Shown in pieces: positions 30,379-41,000 of a DNA stretch of 64,000 nucleotides. Below the pieces are notes generated by a model that was not told the DNA's origin, searched no databases, and saw nothing but the letters and a program-made list of their open reading frames with translations. Made by a program: the position numbers and the translations under genes. Source of the DNA: Streptomyces sp. Je 1-332. Lineage in GTDB: Bacteria > Actinomycetota > Actinomycetes > Streptomycetales > Streptomycetaceae. The stretch's first letter is position 1. The number at the start of each line of letters is the position of its first letter. The stretch lies in NCBI RefSeq assembly GCF_040730185.1, contig NZ_CP160402.1:2604001-2668000 (forward strand). The letters run 5' to 3'.

Positions 30379-30493
30379 CCCCAAAAGGGGCGCGGAGCTG
30401 TGACATGTGCGGCTCCGCCACGAGGCGCGAGCAACCCACGACGCCCCGTAAGGGGCGCGGGGAACTGCGCGAGCAACCCAGGACAGCCCGCGG
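30379..30493. repeat. dispersed repeat B, two adjacent copies
   Basis: The core AAGGGGCGCGGGGAACTGCG followed by CGAGCAACCCA is at 30449-30479. A more diverged copy (AAAAGGGGCGCGGAGCTGTG...GCGCGAGCAACCCA) precedes it. The same element occurs three times at 47725-47914. It lies in the 290-nt gap between the nitronate monooxygenase and dnaJ genes; no gene is seen there. Confidence 0.75.
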
Positions 30494-30505
30494 ACAGACA
30501 GCAAA

Positions 30506-30541
30506 GCGCCCCCGGCACGGGCGAACCGCTACCGGGGGCGC
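30506..30541 (-). terminator. hairpin after dnaJ
   Basis: 10-bp GC stem GCGCCCCCGG / CCGGGGGCGC around a 16-nt loop that can itself pair (GCG-AAC-CGC), 41 nt past the dnaJ stop. Confidence 0.65.
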
Positions 30542-30582
30542 AGGAAAGGCACCGCTCGAGGCGCCCTCGCCCGTAAAAGGCG

Positions 30583-31722
30583 CTACCGCCCGTTGAACGC
30601 GTCCTTGAGGCGTGAGAACAGACCCTGCTGCCCCGGCTGGAACTGCCCCGTGGGCCGTTCCTCGCCGCGCAGCACCGCCAGTTCCCGCAGGACCCGCTCC
30701 TGCTCCGCGTCCAGCTTCGACGGCGTGAGGACCTCGACGTGCACGATGAGGTCGCCGCGGCCGCCGCCCCGCAGGTGCGTGATGCCCCTGCCGTGCAGCG
30801 GCACCGACTGGCCGGACTGCGTGCCCGGCCGGATGTCGACCTCTTCCATGCCGTCCAACGTCTCCAGGGGCACCTTGGTGCCCAGGGCCGCGGCCGTCAT
30901 GGGGATGGTGACCGTGCAGTGCAGGTCGTCCCCGCGCCGCTGGAACACGGCGTGCGGCAGCTCGTGGATCTCCACGTACAGGTCACCGGCGGGGCCCCCG
31001 CCGGGGCCGACCTCGCCCTCGCCCGCGAGCTGGATCCGCGTGCCGTTGTCGACACCGGCGGGGATCTTCACGGTGAGCGTCCGCCGCGACCGGATGCGGC
31101 CGTCGCCGGCGCACTCCGGGCACGGGGTGGGCACGACCGTGCCGAAGCCCTGACACTGCGGGCACGGCCGCGACGTCATGACCTGGCCGAGGAAGGACCG
31201 CGTGACCTGCGACACCTCGCCGCGACCGCGGCACATGTCACACGTCTGAGCGGATGTCCCCGGCGCGGCACCTTCACCGCTGCAGGTCGTACAGACGACC
31301 GCCGTGTCGACCTGTATGTCCTTGGTGGTCCCGAAGGCCGCCTCGTCCAGGTCGATCTCGAGCCGAATCATGGCGTCCTGGCCACGGCGCGTGCGCGACC
31401 GGGGGCCACGCTGCGACGCCGTCCCGAAGAACGCGTCCATGATGTCCGAGAAGTTGCCGAAGCCACCGGCTCCGAAACCGCCCGCGCCACCGCCCCCGCC
31501 CTGCTGGGACAGCGGGTCACCGCCGAGGTCGTAGACCTGCTTCTTCTGCGGGTCCGACAACACCTCGTACGCGGCGTTGATCTCCTTGAAGCGCTCCTGA
31601 GTCTTCGGATCCGGATTCACGTCCGGGTGAAGCTCTCGCGCAAGCCTCCGGAAGGCCTTCTTGATCTCGTCCTGGGAAGCGTCGCGGCGCACGCCTAGTA
31701 CGGCGTAGTAGTCCGTGGCCAC
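30583..31722 (-). CDS. dnaJ: co-chaperone DnaJ
   Basis: 379 aa type I J-protein. J domain residues 1-70 with the HPD motif (ELHPDVNP), a Gly/Phe-rich linker (GGGGGAGGFGAGGFGNFSD), and four zinc motifs CTTCSGEG, CDMCRGRG, CPQCQGFG and CPECAGDG, then the substrate-binding C-terminal domains. Delivers substrates to DnaK. The GTG at 31722 directly follows the hrcA stop (TAAGTG), so it is translated from the CIRCE-controlled hrcA message. Streptomyces usually has a second dnaJ in the dnaK operon. Confidence 0.97.
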   Translation of the reverse strand: MATDYYAVLGVRRDASQDEIKKAFRRLARELHPDVNPDPKTQERFKEINAAYEVLSDPQKKQVYDLGGDPLSQQGGGGGAGGFGAGGFGNFSDIMDAFFGTASQRGPRSRTRRGQDAMIRLEIDLDEAAFGTTKDIQVDTAVVCTTCSGEGAAPGTSAQTCDMCRGRGEVSQVTRSFLGQVMTSRPCPQCQGFGTVVPTPCPECAGDGRIRSRRTLTVKIPAGVDNGTRIQLAGEGEVGPGGGPAGDLYVEIHELPHAVFQRRGDDLHCTVTIPMTAAALGTKVPLETLDGMEEVDIRPGTQSGQSVPLHGRGITHLRGGGRGDLIVHVEVLTPSKLDAEQERVLRELAVLRGEERPTGQFQPGQQGLFSRLKDAFNGR

Positions 31723-32739
31723 TTACGACTCCGCCAGGATCTGTCCGACGTAACGTGCCACTGCGCGTACTGCTCCCATCGTTCCCGGATAGTCCATGCG
31801 GGTCGGGCCGACCACGCCGAGTTTGGCTACTGCCTCGCTGCCCGAACCGTAGCCGACGGAGACCACGGACGTGGAGCTGAGTCCCTCATGGGCGTTCTCG
31901 TGACCGATCCGTACGGTCATGCCCGAATCCGTGGCTTCGCCAAGCAACTTGAGCAGGACGACCTGCTCCTCAAGAGCCTCCAGGACGGGCCTGATGGTGA
32001 GGGGAAAGTCATGTCCGAAGCGGGTGAGATTGGCCGTTCCGCCGATCATCAGCCGCTCCTCGGTCTCCTCGACCAGGGTTTCGAGGAGGGTGGAGAGCAC
32101 CGTCGCCACCGTGCCGCGGTCCTCCGCGTCGAAGGACTCCGTCATGTCCTGCACCAGCTGCGGCACGTCCGCGAAGCGACGGCCCGCGACGCGGCTGTTG
32201 AGCCGCGCGCGCAGGTCCGCGAGCGAGGTCTCGCCGAACGGCGCGGGACAGTCGATCATGCGCTGCTCGACCCGGCCCGTGTCCGTGATCAGCACGAGCA
32301 TCAGGCGGGCGGGAGCCAGCGAGAGCAGCTCCACGTGCCGCACCGTCGACCGCGTGAGGGACGGATACTGCACGACCGCGACCTGCCGGGTCAGCTGCGC
32401 GAGCAGCCGCACCGTGCGCGCCACGACGTCGTCGAGGTCGACGGCGCCGTCGAGGAAGTTCTGGATGGCCCTGCGCTCCGGGGCCGCCATCGGCTTGACG
32501 CCCGCGAGCTTGTCGACGAAGAGGCGGTACCCCTTGTCGGTGGGGATGCGCCCCGCGCTCGTATGAGGCTGGGCGATGAACCCCTCCTCTTCGAGTGCCG
32601 CCATGTCGTTGCGGACGGTGGCCGGGGAGACCCCGAGGCTGTGCCGCTCGGTGAGCGCCTTGGAGCCGACGGGCTCCTCGGTGCCGACGTAGTCGTGGAC
32701 GATGGCGCGCAGCACCTCGAGCCTGCGTTCATTCAGCAT
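31723..32739 (-). CDS. hrcA: heat-inducible transcription repressor HrcA
   Basis: 338 aa. N-terminal winged helix (residues 1-75, [44 protein letters not shown]) followed by a GAF-like dimerisation domain. Represses groE-type genes and its own operon by binding CIRCE, with GroEL as co-factor. A CIRCE dyad at 32793-32819 lies 54 bp upstream of its start, as expected for autoregulation. Confidence 0.97.
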   Translation of the reverse strand: MLNERRLEVLRAIVHDYVGTEEPVGSKALTERHSLGVSPATVRNDMAALEEEGFIAQPHTSAGRIPTDKGYRLFVDKLAGVKPMAAPERRAIQNFLDGAVDLDDVVARTVRLLAQLTRQVAVVQYPSLTRSTVRHVELLSLAPARLMLVLITDTGRVEQRMIDCPAPFGETSLADLRARLNSRVAGRRFADVPQLVQDMTESFDAEDRGTVATVLSTLLETLVEETEERLMIGGTANLTRFGHDFPLTIRPVLEALEEQVVLLKLLGEATDSGMTVRIGHENAHEGLSSTSVVSVGYGSGSEAVAKLGVVGPTRMDYPGTMGAVRAVARYVGQILAES

Positions 32740-32792
32740 CCGCGCTCACCTCCACCTTTTTGCCCTGAAACCTGTCTGTCCTGCGGCCCTGC

Positions 32793-32819
32793 CTGGCACT
32801 CCCCTGGGGTGAGTGCCAG
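32793..32819 (-). promoter_or_regulatory. CIRCE element (HrcA operator)
   Basis: CTGGCACTC - 9 nt - GAGTGCCAG, perfect 9-bp arms with the canonical CIRCE spacing, between divergent hrcA and the metallo-beta-lactamase gene. Only the outer base pairs differ from the consensus TTAGCACTC-N9-GAGTGCTAA. Confidence 0.93.
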
Positions 32820-32941
32820 CCTGCGCCGCGCCCAGTGTACGGCCGTCGGGTACGGCCCCGGCAAGGGCCGGACCCCCTATGTCGGTCCGAAGGCCGAGGT
32901 GGCGGCTGCCGAGCGGCCCGCGCGGGGCTAGCGTCGACTGT

Positions 32942-33685
32942 ATGGACGTGGCACTGGCGTGGGACGAGGCGGGCTGGGAGCGGCTCGCGCCGCATGTGGG
33001 GCGGCGGCGCCTGCCGGTCTGGGACTGTACGGCGGGTCTGGTGGTCGGCGGCGAATCGGCGCTGATGATCGAGGCGGGGGCGACGCTGCGCGAGGGCGGG
33101 GAACTGCGCACCGAGGCTCGCGGCATCCTCGGCGGTGGCCGCCGGGTCACCCACCTCGTCCTGACGCACCCGCACTTCGACCATGTGCTCGGCGCCGCGG
33201 CGTTCGCGGGCGTGGAGGTGTACGGCGCCGTCGGCCTCGACGCGCTTCTGGCGAAGGGCCGCGACGAGCTGCGCCACGACGCCGTGCGGCACGGGGTCGC
33301 CCCGGACGCCGCGGCGGAGGCCGCCGATCTGCTGGTGTCCCCGCACCACTCGGTGTGCGGGGAGTGGACGCTCGATCTGGGCGGCGGGGTGCAGGTGCTC
33401 CTCGCGAACGTGGGCCCCGGGCACTCGGGCCACGACCTTGCGGTCCTGGTGCCGGGCACCGCGCACTCCCCGGAGATCGTCTTCTGCGGCGACCTGGTCG
33501 AGGAGTCGGGCGAACCGCAGGCCGGCCCCGACGCGGTCCCAGCTCGGTGGCCTGCCGCGCTCGACCGGCTGCTGGAGCTGGGCGGCGAGGACGCGCTGTA
33601 CGTGCCGGGGCACGGTGCGGTGGTCGATGCGGCGTTTGTCCGTGCGCAACGCGCCACACTGGCGGCCCGCTTCGGCGTGTCGTAG
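32942..33685 (+). CDS. metallo-beta-lactamase-fold hydrolase
   Basis: 247 aa. Zinc motif THPHFDHVLG (HxHxDH), further ligands in VGPGHSGHD and FCGDLVEESG, and VPGHGAVVD near the C-terminus. A hydrolase of unknown substrate. The ATG at 32942 is 7 nt after a -10-like TAGCGT, so the mRNA may be leaderless; no ribosome site is present. Divergent from hrcA with CIRCE between them, and 35 nt before the DUF3097 gene. Confidence 0.88.
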   Translation: MDVALAWDEAGWERLAPHVGRRRLPVWDCTAGLVVGGESALMIEAGATLREGGELRTEARGILGGGRRVTHLVLTHPHFDHVLGAAAFAGVEVYGAVGLDALLAKGRDELRHDAVRHGVAPDAAAEAADLLVSPHHSVCGEWTLDLGGGVQVLLANVGPGHSGHDLAVLVPGTAHSPEIVFCGDLVEESGEPQAGPDAVPARWPAALDRLLELGGEDALYVPGHGAVVDAAFVRAQRATLAARFGVS

Positions 33686-33720
33686 CGAGCCTCCCCCTTC
33701 TTCTTCCTATCGTCGGGAAA

Positions 33721-34545
33721 ATGCGCCAGTACTCCGCGGACCTGACCCCGCCCTGGAAGAAGCAGAAGCCCGTGCCGGAGGTCGCCGCGGAGGCGGACCT
33801 CGTGGTGGAGGAGCTGAGCACCGGCTTCTGCGGGGCGGTGATCCGCTGCGAGAAGACGGCGGAGGGTCCGACGGTGACCCTGGAGGACCGCTTCGGCAAG
33901 CACCGCGTCTTCCCGATGACGCCGGGGGCCTTCGCCCTGGAGGGCCGGACGGTGACGCTGGTCCGCCCGACCGCTGCTTCCGCTACTTCGCCCGTACGTC
34001 CCACACGTACCGCTTCGGGTTCGGTGGCCGTGCCGGGGGCGCGAGCCCGGGTCGCCCGTGCCGGGCGGATCTACGTCGAGGGGCGGCACGACGCGGAGCT
34101 CGTGGAGCGGGTGTGGGGTGACGACCTGCGGATCGAGGGCGTGGTCGTCGAGTACCTGGAGGGCATCGACGACCTGCCGGGGATCGTGGACGACTTCTCC
34201 CCCGGGCCCGACGCGCGCCTGGGGGTCCTGGTGGACCACCTGGTCCCGGGCTCCAAGGAGTCGAGGATCGCGGCGGCGGTGAGTTCTCCGTCGGCGCTGG
34301 TGGTGGGGCATCCCTATATCGACGTGTGGGAGGCGGTGAAGCCGTCCTCGGTGGGGATCGCGGCGTGGCCCCGCGTCCCGCGCGGCCAGGACTGGAAGAC
34401 GGGGGTCTGCGAGGCACTGGGCTGGCCCCCGAACACGGGCGCCGCGTGGCAACGGATCCTGGGCTCGGTCCGGAGCTACCGGGATCTTGAACCGGCGCTG
34501 CTGGGCCGCGTGGAAGAACTGATCGACTTCGTGACGGCGTCTTGA
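33721..34545 (+). CDS. DUF3097 protein
   Basis: 274 aa of the actinobacterial DUF3097 family, function unknown. Visible: the N-terminal RQYSADLTPPWKKQKPVPEV and a central RIYVEGRHDAELVERVWGDDLRIEGVVVEYLEGIDDLPGIVDDF. The latter resembles the TOPRIM-like start of RNase M5/primase-type domains (VEGxxDAxxV) with acidic residues; that reading is inference. No membrane segment. It ends just before a composite of repeats C and A. Confidence 0.8.
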   Translation: MRQYSADLTPPWKKQKPVPEVAAEADLVVEELSTGFCGAVIRCEKTAEGPTVTLEDRFGKHRVFPMTPGAFALEGRTVTLVRPTAASATSPVRPTRTASGSVAVPGARARVARAGRIYVEGRHDAELVERVWGDDLRIEGVVVEYLEGIDDLPGIVDDFSPGPDARLGVLVDHLVPGSKESRIAAAVSSPSALVVGHPYIDVWEAVKPSSVGIAAWPRVPRGQDWKTGVCEALGWPPNTGAAWQRILGSVRSYRDLEPALLGRVEELIDFVTAS

Positions 34546-34556
34546 GCCGCCGCTGC

Positions 34557-34733
34557 GCGGCGATTCTTTCCCGCCCACCCACCCGATTGCCCCACGGCTG
34601 CCCACCCGGCCCGGACAGGCATCTCCAGCCCGTCCGGCGTTTGAGGACGAAATCGGCGGAGCCGGTGATGACGGCAACCGTGCGGCCGGCGAAGCCGGAA
34701 TTTCGGGAAGGGGTGGGATTGGGGAGAGCCCCG
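34557..34733. repeat. composite of repeat C (34557-34616) and repeat A (34628-34733)
   Basis: Repeat C core CCCACCCACCCGATTGCCCC is followed directly by a long repeat A copy with the same conserved ends as at 11538-11641. It fills the convergent gap between the DUF3097 gene and hemW and probably contributes to transcription termination. Confidence 0.78.
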
Positions 34734-34749
34734 CAGGGCCGCTGGAACC

Positions 34750-35982
34750 TCAGTCCACCAGATCCCGCACAACCCCGTCCGCCAACAACCGCCCCCGCAG
34801 GGTCAGCACGGCCCGCCCCTCCTCGTAGGGCCCCGCCTGAAGGAGGCCGTCCGCGAGGGCCCGCCCCGCGGCCGCAAGGCCGGCGGGCCGAAGCAACGAC
34901 AACGGACACCCCTCAAGCAGCCGCAGCTCCAGCAGAATCCGCTCCACCCGCCGATCCTCCGCAGCGAGAACCTCCCGCCCGGCCCCAGGCGAGCGCCCAG
35001 CGCCCAGCGCCCCCGCATACGCCCCGGGATGCTTGACGTTCCACCACCGCACGCCCCCGACATGGCTGTGGGCCCCCGGCCCGGCCCCCCACCAGTCGGC
35101 CCCACGCCAGTACAACTCGTTGTGCAGGCACCGCCCCGCCTCGGACGTGGCCCAGTTGGACACCTCGTACCAGGAGAATCCCGCGCCGCCGAGGACCTCG
35201 TCGGCGATCAGATACCGGTCCGCGTGCACGTCGTCGTCCGTCATCGGCACCTCGCCGCGCCGGATCCGCCGCGCCAGCTGCGTGCCTTCCTCGACGATGA
35301 GGGCGTAGGCGCTGACGTGGTCGGGCCCGGCGCCGATCGCGGCGTCGAGCGTGGCCCGCCAGTCGTCGTCCGTCTCGCCCGGGGTGCCGTAGATGAGGTC
35401 GAGGTTGACGTGCTCGAAGCCCGCGGCCCGCGCCTCCGCCACGCAGGCCTCGGGCCGGCCGGGGGTGTGCGTGCGGTCGAGCACCTTCAGTACGTGCTGC
35501 TTCGCGCTCTGCATCCCGAAGGAGACGCGGTTGAAGCCGCCGGCCCGCAGCTCGCTCAGGTAGGCGGGATCGACGGACTCCGGGTTCGCCTCCGTGGTGA
35601 TCTCCGCGTCGTCCGCGAGCCCGAACTCCTCCCGGACCGCGCCGAGCATGCGGACCAGGTCGGCCGCGGCGAGCAGCGTCGGCGTACCGCCCCCCACGAA
35701 GACGGTCTGGACGGGGCGCGGGTCGTCCCCCAGCACTTTCCGTGCGAGCCGTACCTCATCGACCAACGTGTCCGCGTAGTTGTCGCGCGAGGCGAGCACG
35801 CCGCCGGATCCGCGCAGCTCGGTCGCGGTGTAGGTGTTGAAGTCGCAGTAGCCGCAGCGCGTGGCGCAGTACGGGACGTGGAGGTAGAAGCCGAGCGGTC
35901 GTGTCCCCGGCGCCGCGAGGGCGGACGCGGGCAGGGCCCCGTCCTCGGGCATGGGCTCACCATCGGGCAGTGCGGAAGGCAT
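34750..35982 (-). CDS. hemW: radical SAM protein HemW (heme chaperone)
   Basis: 410 aa. Radical SAM cluster motif YCATRCGYCDF (CxxxCxxC), then VFVGGGTPTLL and NPESVDPAYL. The C-terminal HemW domain is complete. Long mis-annotated as oxygen-independent coproporphyrinogen III oxidase; family knowledge assigns heme binding and delivery to HemW. An extended N-terminus of about 25 residues precedes the LGFYLHVPYC core. Downstream of hrcA-dnaJ and before lepA, as in other actinobacteria. Confidence 0.93.
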   Translation of the reverse strand: MPSALPDGEPMPEDGALPASALAAPGTRPLGFYLHVPYCATRCGYCDFNTYTATELRGSGGVLASRDNYADTLVDEVRLARKVLGDDPRPVQTVFVGGGTPTLLAAADLVRMLGAVREEFGLADDAEITTEANPESVDPAYLSELRAGGFNRVSFGMQSAKQHVLKVLDRTHTPGRPEACVAEARAAGFEHVNLDLIYGTPGETDDDWRATLDAAIGAGPDHVSAYALIVEEGTQLARRIRRGEVPMTDDDVHADRYLIADEVLGGAGFSWYEVSNWATSEAGRCLHNELYWRGADWWGAGPGAHSHVGGVRWWNVKHPGAYAGALGAGRSPGAGREVLAAEDRRVERILLELRLLEGCPLSLLRPAGLAAAGRALADGLLQAGPYEEGRAVLTLRGRLLADGVVRDLVD

Positions 35983-36036
35983 ACCTTCGATTGTCCCGCA
36001 CCACGAAGGGACCCAATGCCGCGCGTACGGGCGCGC

Positions 36037-38010
36037 CTACTGCGCCTGCAACACCAGCACCGCCAAATCATCATCCGGCGGCCTCTCCGAGAATTCGTGC
36101 ACCAGGCGCTTGATCCGTTCCGCCACCAGCGCCGCGTCCAGCCCCGCGCAGCTGGCGAGCGCCGTGGCGAGGCCGTCGCCGTCGTCGAACATCAGCTGCC
36201 CCGTGCGGCGCTCCGTCACCCCGTCCGTGACGCAGAGCAGCGTGTCCCCCGTCCGCAGATCGAACGTCTCGCTCGTGTACGTCGCGTCGTCGACGACCCC
36301 GAGGAGCAGCTGGGGCGTGGCCGCCGCGCGGACCGTTCCGTCCGGGGAGAGCAGGAGCGGCAGGGGGTGGCCCGCGCTCGCCACCGTGCAGCGGACTCCG
36401 CCGTCGTCAGTGGGCACCAGCTCCCCGTAGAGGAGGGAGAGGAAGCGGGAGGTGGCTCCGTCGGGCGGGACGCCCTGGCCGCCGGCCACCGCGACCACCG
36501 CCGCGGCCGCGTCCGCCGCCTCCGTCGCGTCGTCGAGCAGGAGCTGGTTGAGGCGGTCGAGCACCTCCGCGACCTCGTACCCCTCACGGGCGAGCAGCCG
36601 CAGCCACGGCCGGGCGAGGCCGATCACGACGGCGGCCTCGACGCCCTTGCCCTGTACGTCGCCGAGCGCGAAGCACCAACGGCCCTTGCCCGCCTGGAAC
36701 ACGTCGTAGAAGTCACCGCCGGGTCCGCCCTTGTCCCGCGGCTCGTACACGATCCCGCTGTGCACTCCGGGGATGTCCGCGACGGAGCTCGGAAGAAGGC
36801 CGCGCTGGAGGACCTGGCTGATGGTGGCCTGGCGCTGGTAGCGCCGCGCCGCGTTGATGGCCAGGGCGACGCGGCGGCTGAAGTCCTCGATGAGGCCGGT
36901 GACCTCGTCGGCGAAGCGCACCATGCCGGCCCGCCCGATGATCAGCGTGCCCAGGCCGCGACCGCCCGCCGTGAGGCGGTACGCGAGGGCCGTGCCGCTC
37001 GCCTCCTCCGGCACCGAGAGCGCCTCGCCGGGCCACGGCACGGGGACGGGGCCGGAGCCGACGGATTCGGGCAGCCGTGGCGGGTCCTTCTCCAGGCTGC
37101 GGCGCAGTTCCTCTATGCGCTGCTCGCTGGTGTGCCAGACGCGGGCGAGCCGGGAGCCCGCGCCCCCGCTCACGGAGTCGCGCGGCGCGACCTCCGCCTC
37201 GTCGTCGAGCCATACCGCGCACCAGTCCGCGAGCCGCGGCACGAGCAGCTGCCCGGCGAGCGCGGCCACCAGGTCCTCGTCGAACTGTCCGGCGAGCAGG
37301 TCGGACGCCTCGGCGAGGAAGGTGAGCGCGCCGCGGTTGACCCACTCCGTGTCGTGCGTGATCCGCTTCGGCAGCGGCGCGAGGATCTCGGCGGTGCGCA
37401 TGCCTCGCTGGACGGCCTGTTCGCTCGCGTACGACTCGATCTCGTGTACGGCCTGGACGCCGCCGACCGGGAGGCGGGCCCAGACGGCCTTGGTGCCGGT
37501 GCGGTAGGTGATGCCCCAGGAGTCGGAGAGAGTCGCGACGAGCTGGAGACCGCGGCCGTACTCGGGGGTGCCGGGCGGCTGGGGCGTGGGCTCGCTGCGG
37601 ACCGCTCGGGCGGGGTGGTGGTCGGAGACCTCGATGACCAGGGTGTCGGTGCTCTCGCCAAGGCCGGCCTCGTCGAGCCGGCACAGCAGCTCGACCGTGG
37701 TGCCCGCGTGCACGACGGCGTTCGTGACGAGTTCGCTGACCAGGAGCACGGCGTCGTCCGCGAGCCGGTCGGTGACGCCCGCGGCGGCGGGCACCGCGAG
37801 CTCGACCCAGTCGGCGAGCGCGGCCCGTACGAACTTGCGTGCGGCCGCGGGTGCCAACGGGTTTCCGGGCAAGGATGTGCACACCACCGCCGGCGGGCCG
37901 GGCTGATGCCCCGGCTGGGCGGACGCACGGAAAGTGGTCTCCCGTTGCATCGGAATGGACCCCACGTTTCGGCTCCTGAGCAGTTCGGTCGAATACGCCT
38001 CAGGCGACAC
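36037..38010 (-). CDS. SpoIIE/RsbU-type serine phosphatase with ATPase and GAF-like domains
   Basis: 657 aa. N-terminal GHKL ATPase of the anti-sigma-kinase type (residues about 45-185; LLVSELVTNAVVHAGT N-box, TPEYGRGLQLV G-box), a GAF-like middle (about 225-400), and a C-terminal PP2C/SpoIIE phosphatase (about 420-657; GGDFYDVF, ALGDVQGKG, LCVTDGVTERR, PDDDLAVLVL). Such proteins combine kinase and phosphatase ends of a partner switch acting on anti-sigma antagonists. Divergent from the HAMP-array kinase (57-nt gap), which suggests joint function. Confidence 0.9.
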   Translation of the reverse strand: MSPEAYSTELLRSRNVGSIPMQRETTFRASAQPGHQPGPPAVVCTSLPGNPLAPAAARKFVRAALADWVELAVPAAAGVTDRLADDAVLLVSELVTNAVVHAGTTVELLCRLDEAGLGESTDTLVIEVSDHHPARAVRSEPTPQPPGTPEYGRGLQLVATLSDSWGITYRTGTKAVWARLPVGGVQAVHEIESYASEQAVQRGMRTAEILAPLPKRITHDTEWVNRGALTFLAEASDLLAGQFDEDLVAALAGQLLVPRLADWCAVWLDDEAEVAPRDSVSGGAGSRLARVWHTSEQRIEELRRSLEKDPPRLPESVGSGPVPVPWPGEALSVPEEASGTALAYRLTAGGRGLGTLIIGRAGMVRFADEVTGLIEDFSRRVALAINAARRYQRQATISQVLQRGLLPSSVADIPGVHSGIVYEPRDKGGPGGDFYDVFQAGKGRWCFALGDVQGKGVEAAVVIGLARPWLRLLAREGYEVAEVLDRLNQLLLDDATEAADAAAAVVAVAGGQGVPPDGATSRFLSLLYGELVPTDDGGVRCTVASAGHPLPLLLSPDGTVRAAATPQLLLGVVDDATYTSETFDLRTGDTLLCVTDGVTERRTGQLMFDDGDGLATALASCAGLDAALVAERIKRLVHEFSERPPDDDLAVLVLQAQ

Positions 38011-38067
38011 GGACAGAGTGACAGACTGGCCACGCCCATAAGCACCGAGTTACTGAAGTGGGCCGCT

Positions 38068-41000
38068 ATGAGTGAGAACAGTGCTATGCCCGCGCTCGGT
38101 TACGGTCGGATTCCGGCACCGAAACCAGCTCCGTCACCTCCGCCGCAGGCCGGGAACGATCCGGACCCGGCACCGGAAATCATCCCGGAGACCGCCCCGG
38201 AAGCGGCGTCCGAACTGCGCATCCTGCTGTCCGCCATGCGTGCGGCCCGCGACGGGGACTTCACCAAGGTCACGGTGAGCGGCCACGGCCTGGTCGCCGA
38301 GCTGCACACGGTGTTCAACGAGATGCTCGACCGCTCTCTGCACTTCGACAGTGAACTCACGCGCGTACGCCGGGAGATCATCCGTCACGGGCATCTCGAC
38401 GAGCGGTTCACCGCGAGCCCGGGGCAGGGCAGCTGGGCCACGCGGGTGGCGGACGCCAACTCCCTGCTCGACTCCCTGGTCGCCCCGGCGGCCAACGCGA
38501 CGCGCGTGCTGAACGCGGTCGCTGGCGGAGACCTCACCCAGCGCGTGGACCTGCACGACGGCTCGCGAGAACTGCGGGGAGACCTGCGGCGCCTGGGCCG
38601 CGCGGTGAACACGATGGTCGACCAGCTGTCGCTCTTCACGGGCGAGGTCACGCGCGTCGCACGTGAGGTCGGCACGGAGGGGCGGCTCGGCGGGCGCGCC
38701 AAGGTGCGGGGCCTTTCGGGCAGTTGGCGCGACGTGACGGAGGCCGTCAACACGATGGCGGCCCGGCTCACCGCCCAGGTGCGCGACATCGCCCTGGTGA
38801 CGACGGCGGTGGCGCAGGGCGATCTGACACGGACGGTCACGGTCGAGGCGACGGGCGAGCTGCTCGAACTGAAGCTGACCGTCAACACGATGGTCGAGCA
38901 GCTCTCCGCGTTCGCCGCCGAGGTGACGCGCGTCGCCCGTGAGGTCGGCACCGAGGGGCAGTTGGGCGGCCGGGCGCAGGCCCGTGGTGTGTCCGGGGTC
39001 TGGAAGGACCTCACGGACAACGTCAACTTCATGGCGTCGAACCTCACCTCTCAGGTGCGGAACATCGCCCAGGTGACCACGGCCGTCGCCAACGGCGACC
39101 TGAGCCAGAAGATCACCGTCGACGCCCGGGGCGAGATCCTGGAGCTGAAGTCGACGGTGAACACGATGGTGGACCAGCTCTCCGCGTTCGCGGACGAGGT
39201 GACCCGCGTGGCCCGCGAGGTCGGCACGGAGGGCAACCTCGGCGGGCGGGCTCAAGTGCGCGGCGTATCGGGCGTATGGAAGGACCTCACCGACAACGTC
39301 AACTTCATGGCGGACAACCTCACCTCCCAGGTGCGGAACATCGCGCTGGTGTCGACGGCCGTCGCCCAGGGCGACCTCGGCAAGAAGATCACGGTCGAGG
39401 CGAAGGGCGAGATCCTCGAACTGAAATCCACCATCAACACGATGGTGGACCAGCTCTCCGCGTTCGCCGACGAGGTGACCCGCGTGGCCCGCGAGGTCGG
39501 CACGGAGGGCAACTTGGGCGGACAGGCCCAGGTGCGCGGCGTGTCCGGCGTATGGAAGGACCTCACCGACAACGTCAACTTCATGGCCCTGAACCTCACC
39601 TCCCAGGTGCGGAACATCGCCCAGGTCACCACGGCCGTCGCCAACGGCGACCTGTCCAAGATGATCACGGTGACGGCGCGCGGCGAGATCCTGGAGCTCA
39701 AGGACACCGTCAACACGATGGTGGAGCAGCTGCGGGCCTTCGCGGACGAGGTGACCCGCGTGGCCCGCGAGGTCGGCACGGACGGCCGGCTCGGCGGCCG
39801 GGCCCAGGTGCTCGGGGTGTCGGGCGTGTGGAAGGACCTCACCGACAACGTCAACTACATGGCCGACAACCTCACCGGCCAGGTCCGCAACATCGCGCAG
39901 GTCGCGACGGCGGTGGCCCAGGGCGACCTCTCCAAGAAGATCGACGTGGACGCGCGCGGCGAGATCCTGGAGCTGAAGACCACCATCAACACCATGGTGG
40001 ACACGCTGTCCTCCTTCTCATCCGAGGTCACCCGCGTGGCCCGCGAGGTCGGCTCCGAGGGCCAACTGGGCGGCCAGGCACGGGTCGAGGGCGTCTACGG
40101 CACGTGGAAGCGCCTGACGACGAACGTGAACGAACTCGCCCTGAACCTCACCACCCAGGTCCGCGCGATCGCCGAGGTGGCGTCGGCCGTGGCCCAGGGT
40201 GACATGACCCGTTCCATCACGGTCGAGACCCGCGGCGAGGTCTCCGAACTGAAGAACAACATCAACGTCATGGTCTCCAACCTCCGTGAGACCACCCGCG
40301 CCAAGGACTGGCTGGAGTCGAACCTCGCCCGTCTCGCGGGTCTGATGCAGGGCCACCGCGACCTGATGGAGGTCGCGGACCTGATCCTGCGCGAGCTGAC
40401 GCCGCTGGTGAACGCACAGTACGGCGCCTTCTTCCTGGCCGATCCGGAGGCCGGGGACGCCACGACCTTGCAGACTCCCCCGGTCAAGGGACTCGCCTTC
40501 ATCGCCGGGTACGGCTCAGCGCAGGGCTCGGTCGTCGACACCGGCGCCATGCCCGCGCACGGCCTGGTGCGGCAGGCAGCCCTGGAGAAGAAGCGGATCC
40601 TCGTCGACGAGGTGCCGCCCGACTACATCAAGATCACCTCGGGGCTCGGGGACGCCGCCCCCGCCAGCCTGGTGATCATCCCCATCCTCTTCGAGGACAA
40701 GCTGCTCGGCGTCATCGAGCTGGCCACGTTCTCCCGCTTCTCGGACGTGCACCTGGCGTTCTTCGACCAGTTCGTCAGCACCATCGGCGTCGCGATCAAC
40801 ACCATCATCGCCAACTCCCGTACGGAGTCACTGCTCAGCGAGTCCCAGCGGCTCGCCACGCAGCTCCAGGACCGCTCGGACGAACTCCAGCTCCAGCAGG
40901 CGGAGTTGCAGCGCTCGAACGCCGAACTGGAGGAGAAGGCGGCGCTGCTCGCCACCTCCTCGCAGTACAAGTCGGAGTTCCTCGCGAACATGTCGCACGA

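Noticed and set aside
35029..38067. Open frame on the + strand extending the HAMP kinase by about 1013 codons upstream
   Set aside because: It runs antisense through hemW and the SpoIIE-type phosphatase, its composition is that of a shadow frame, and the kinase has a normal start at 38068.
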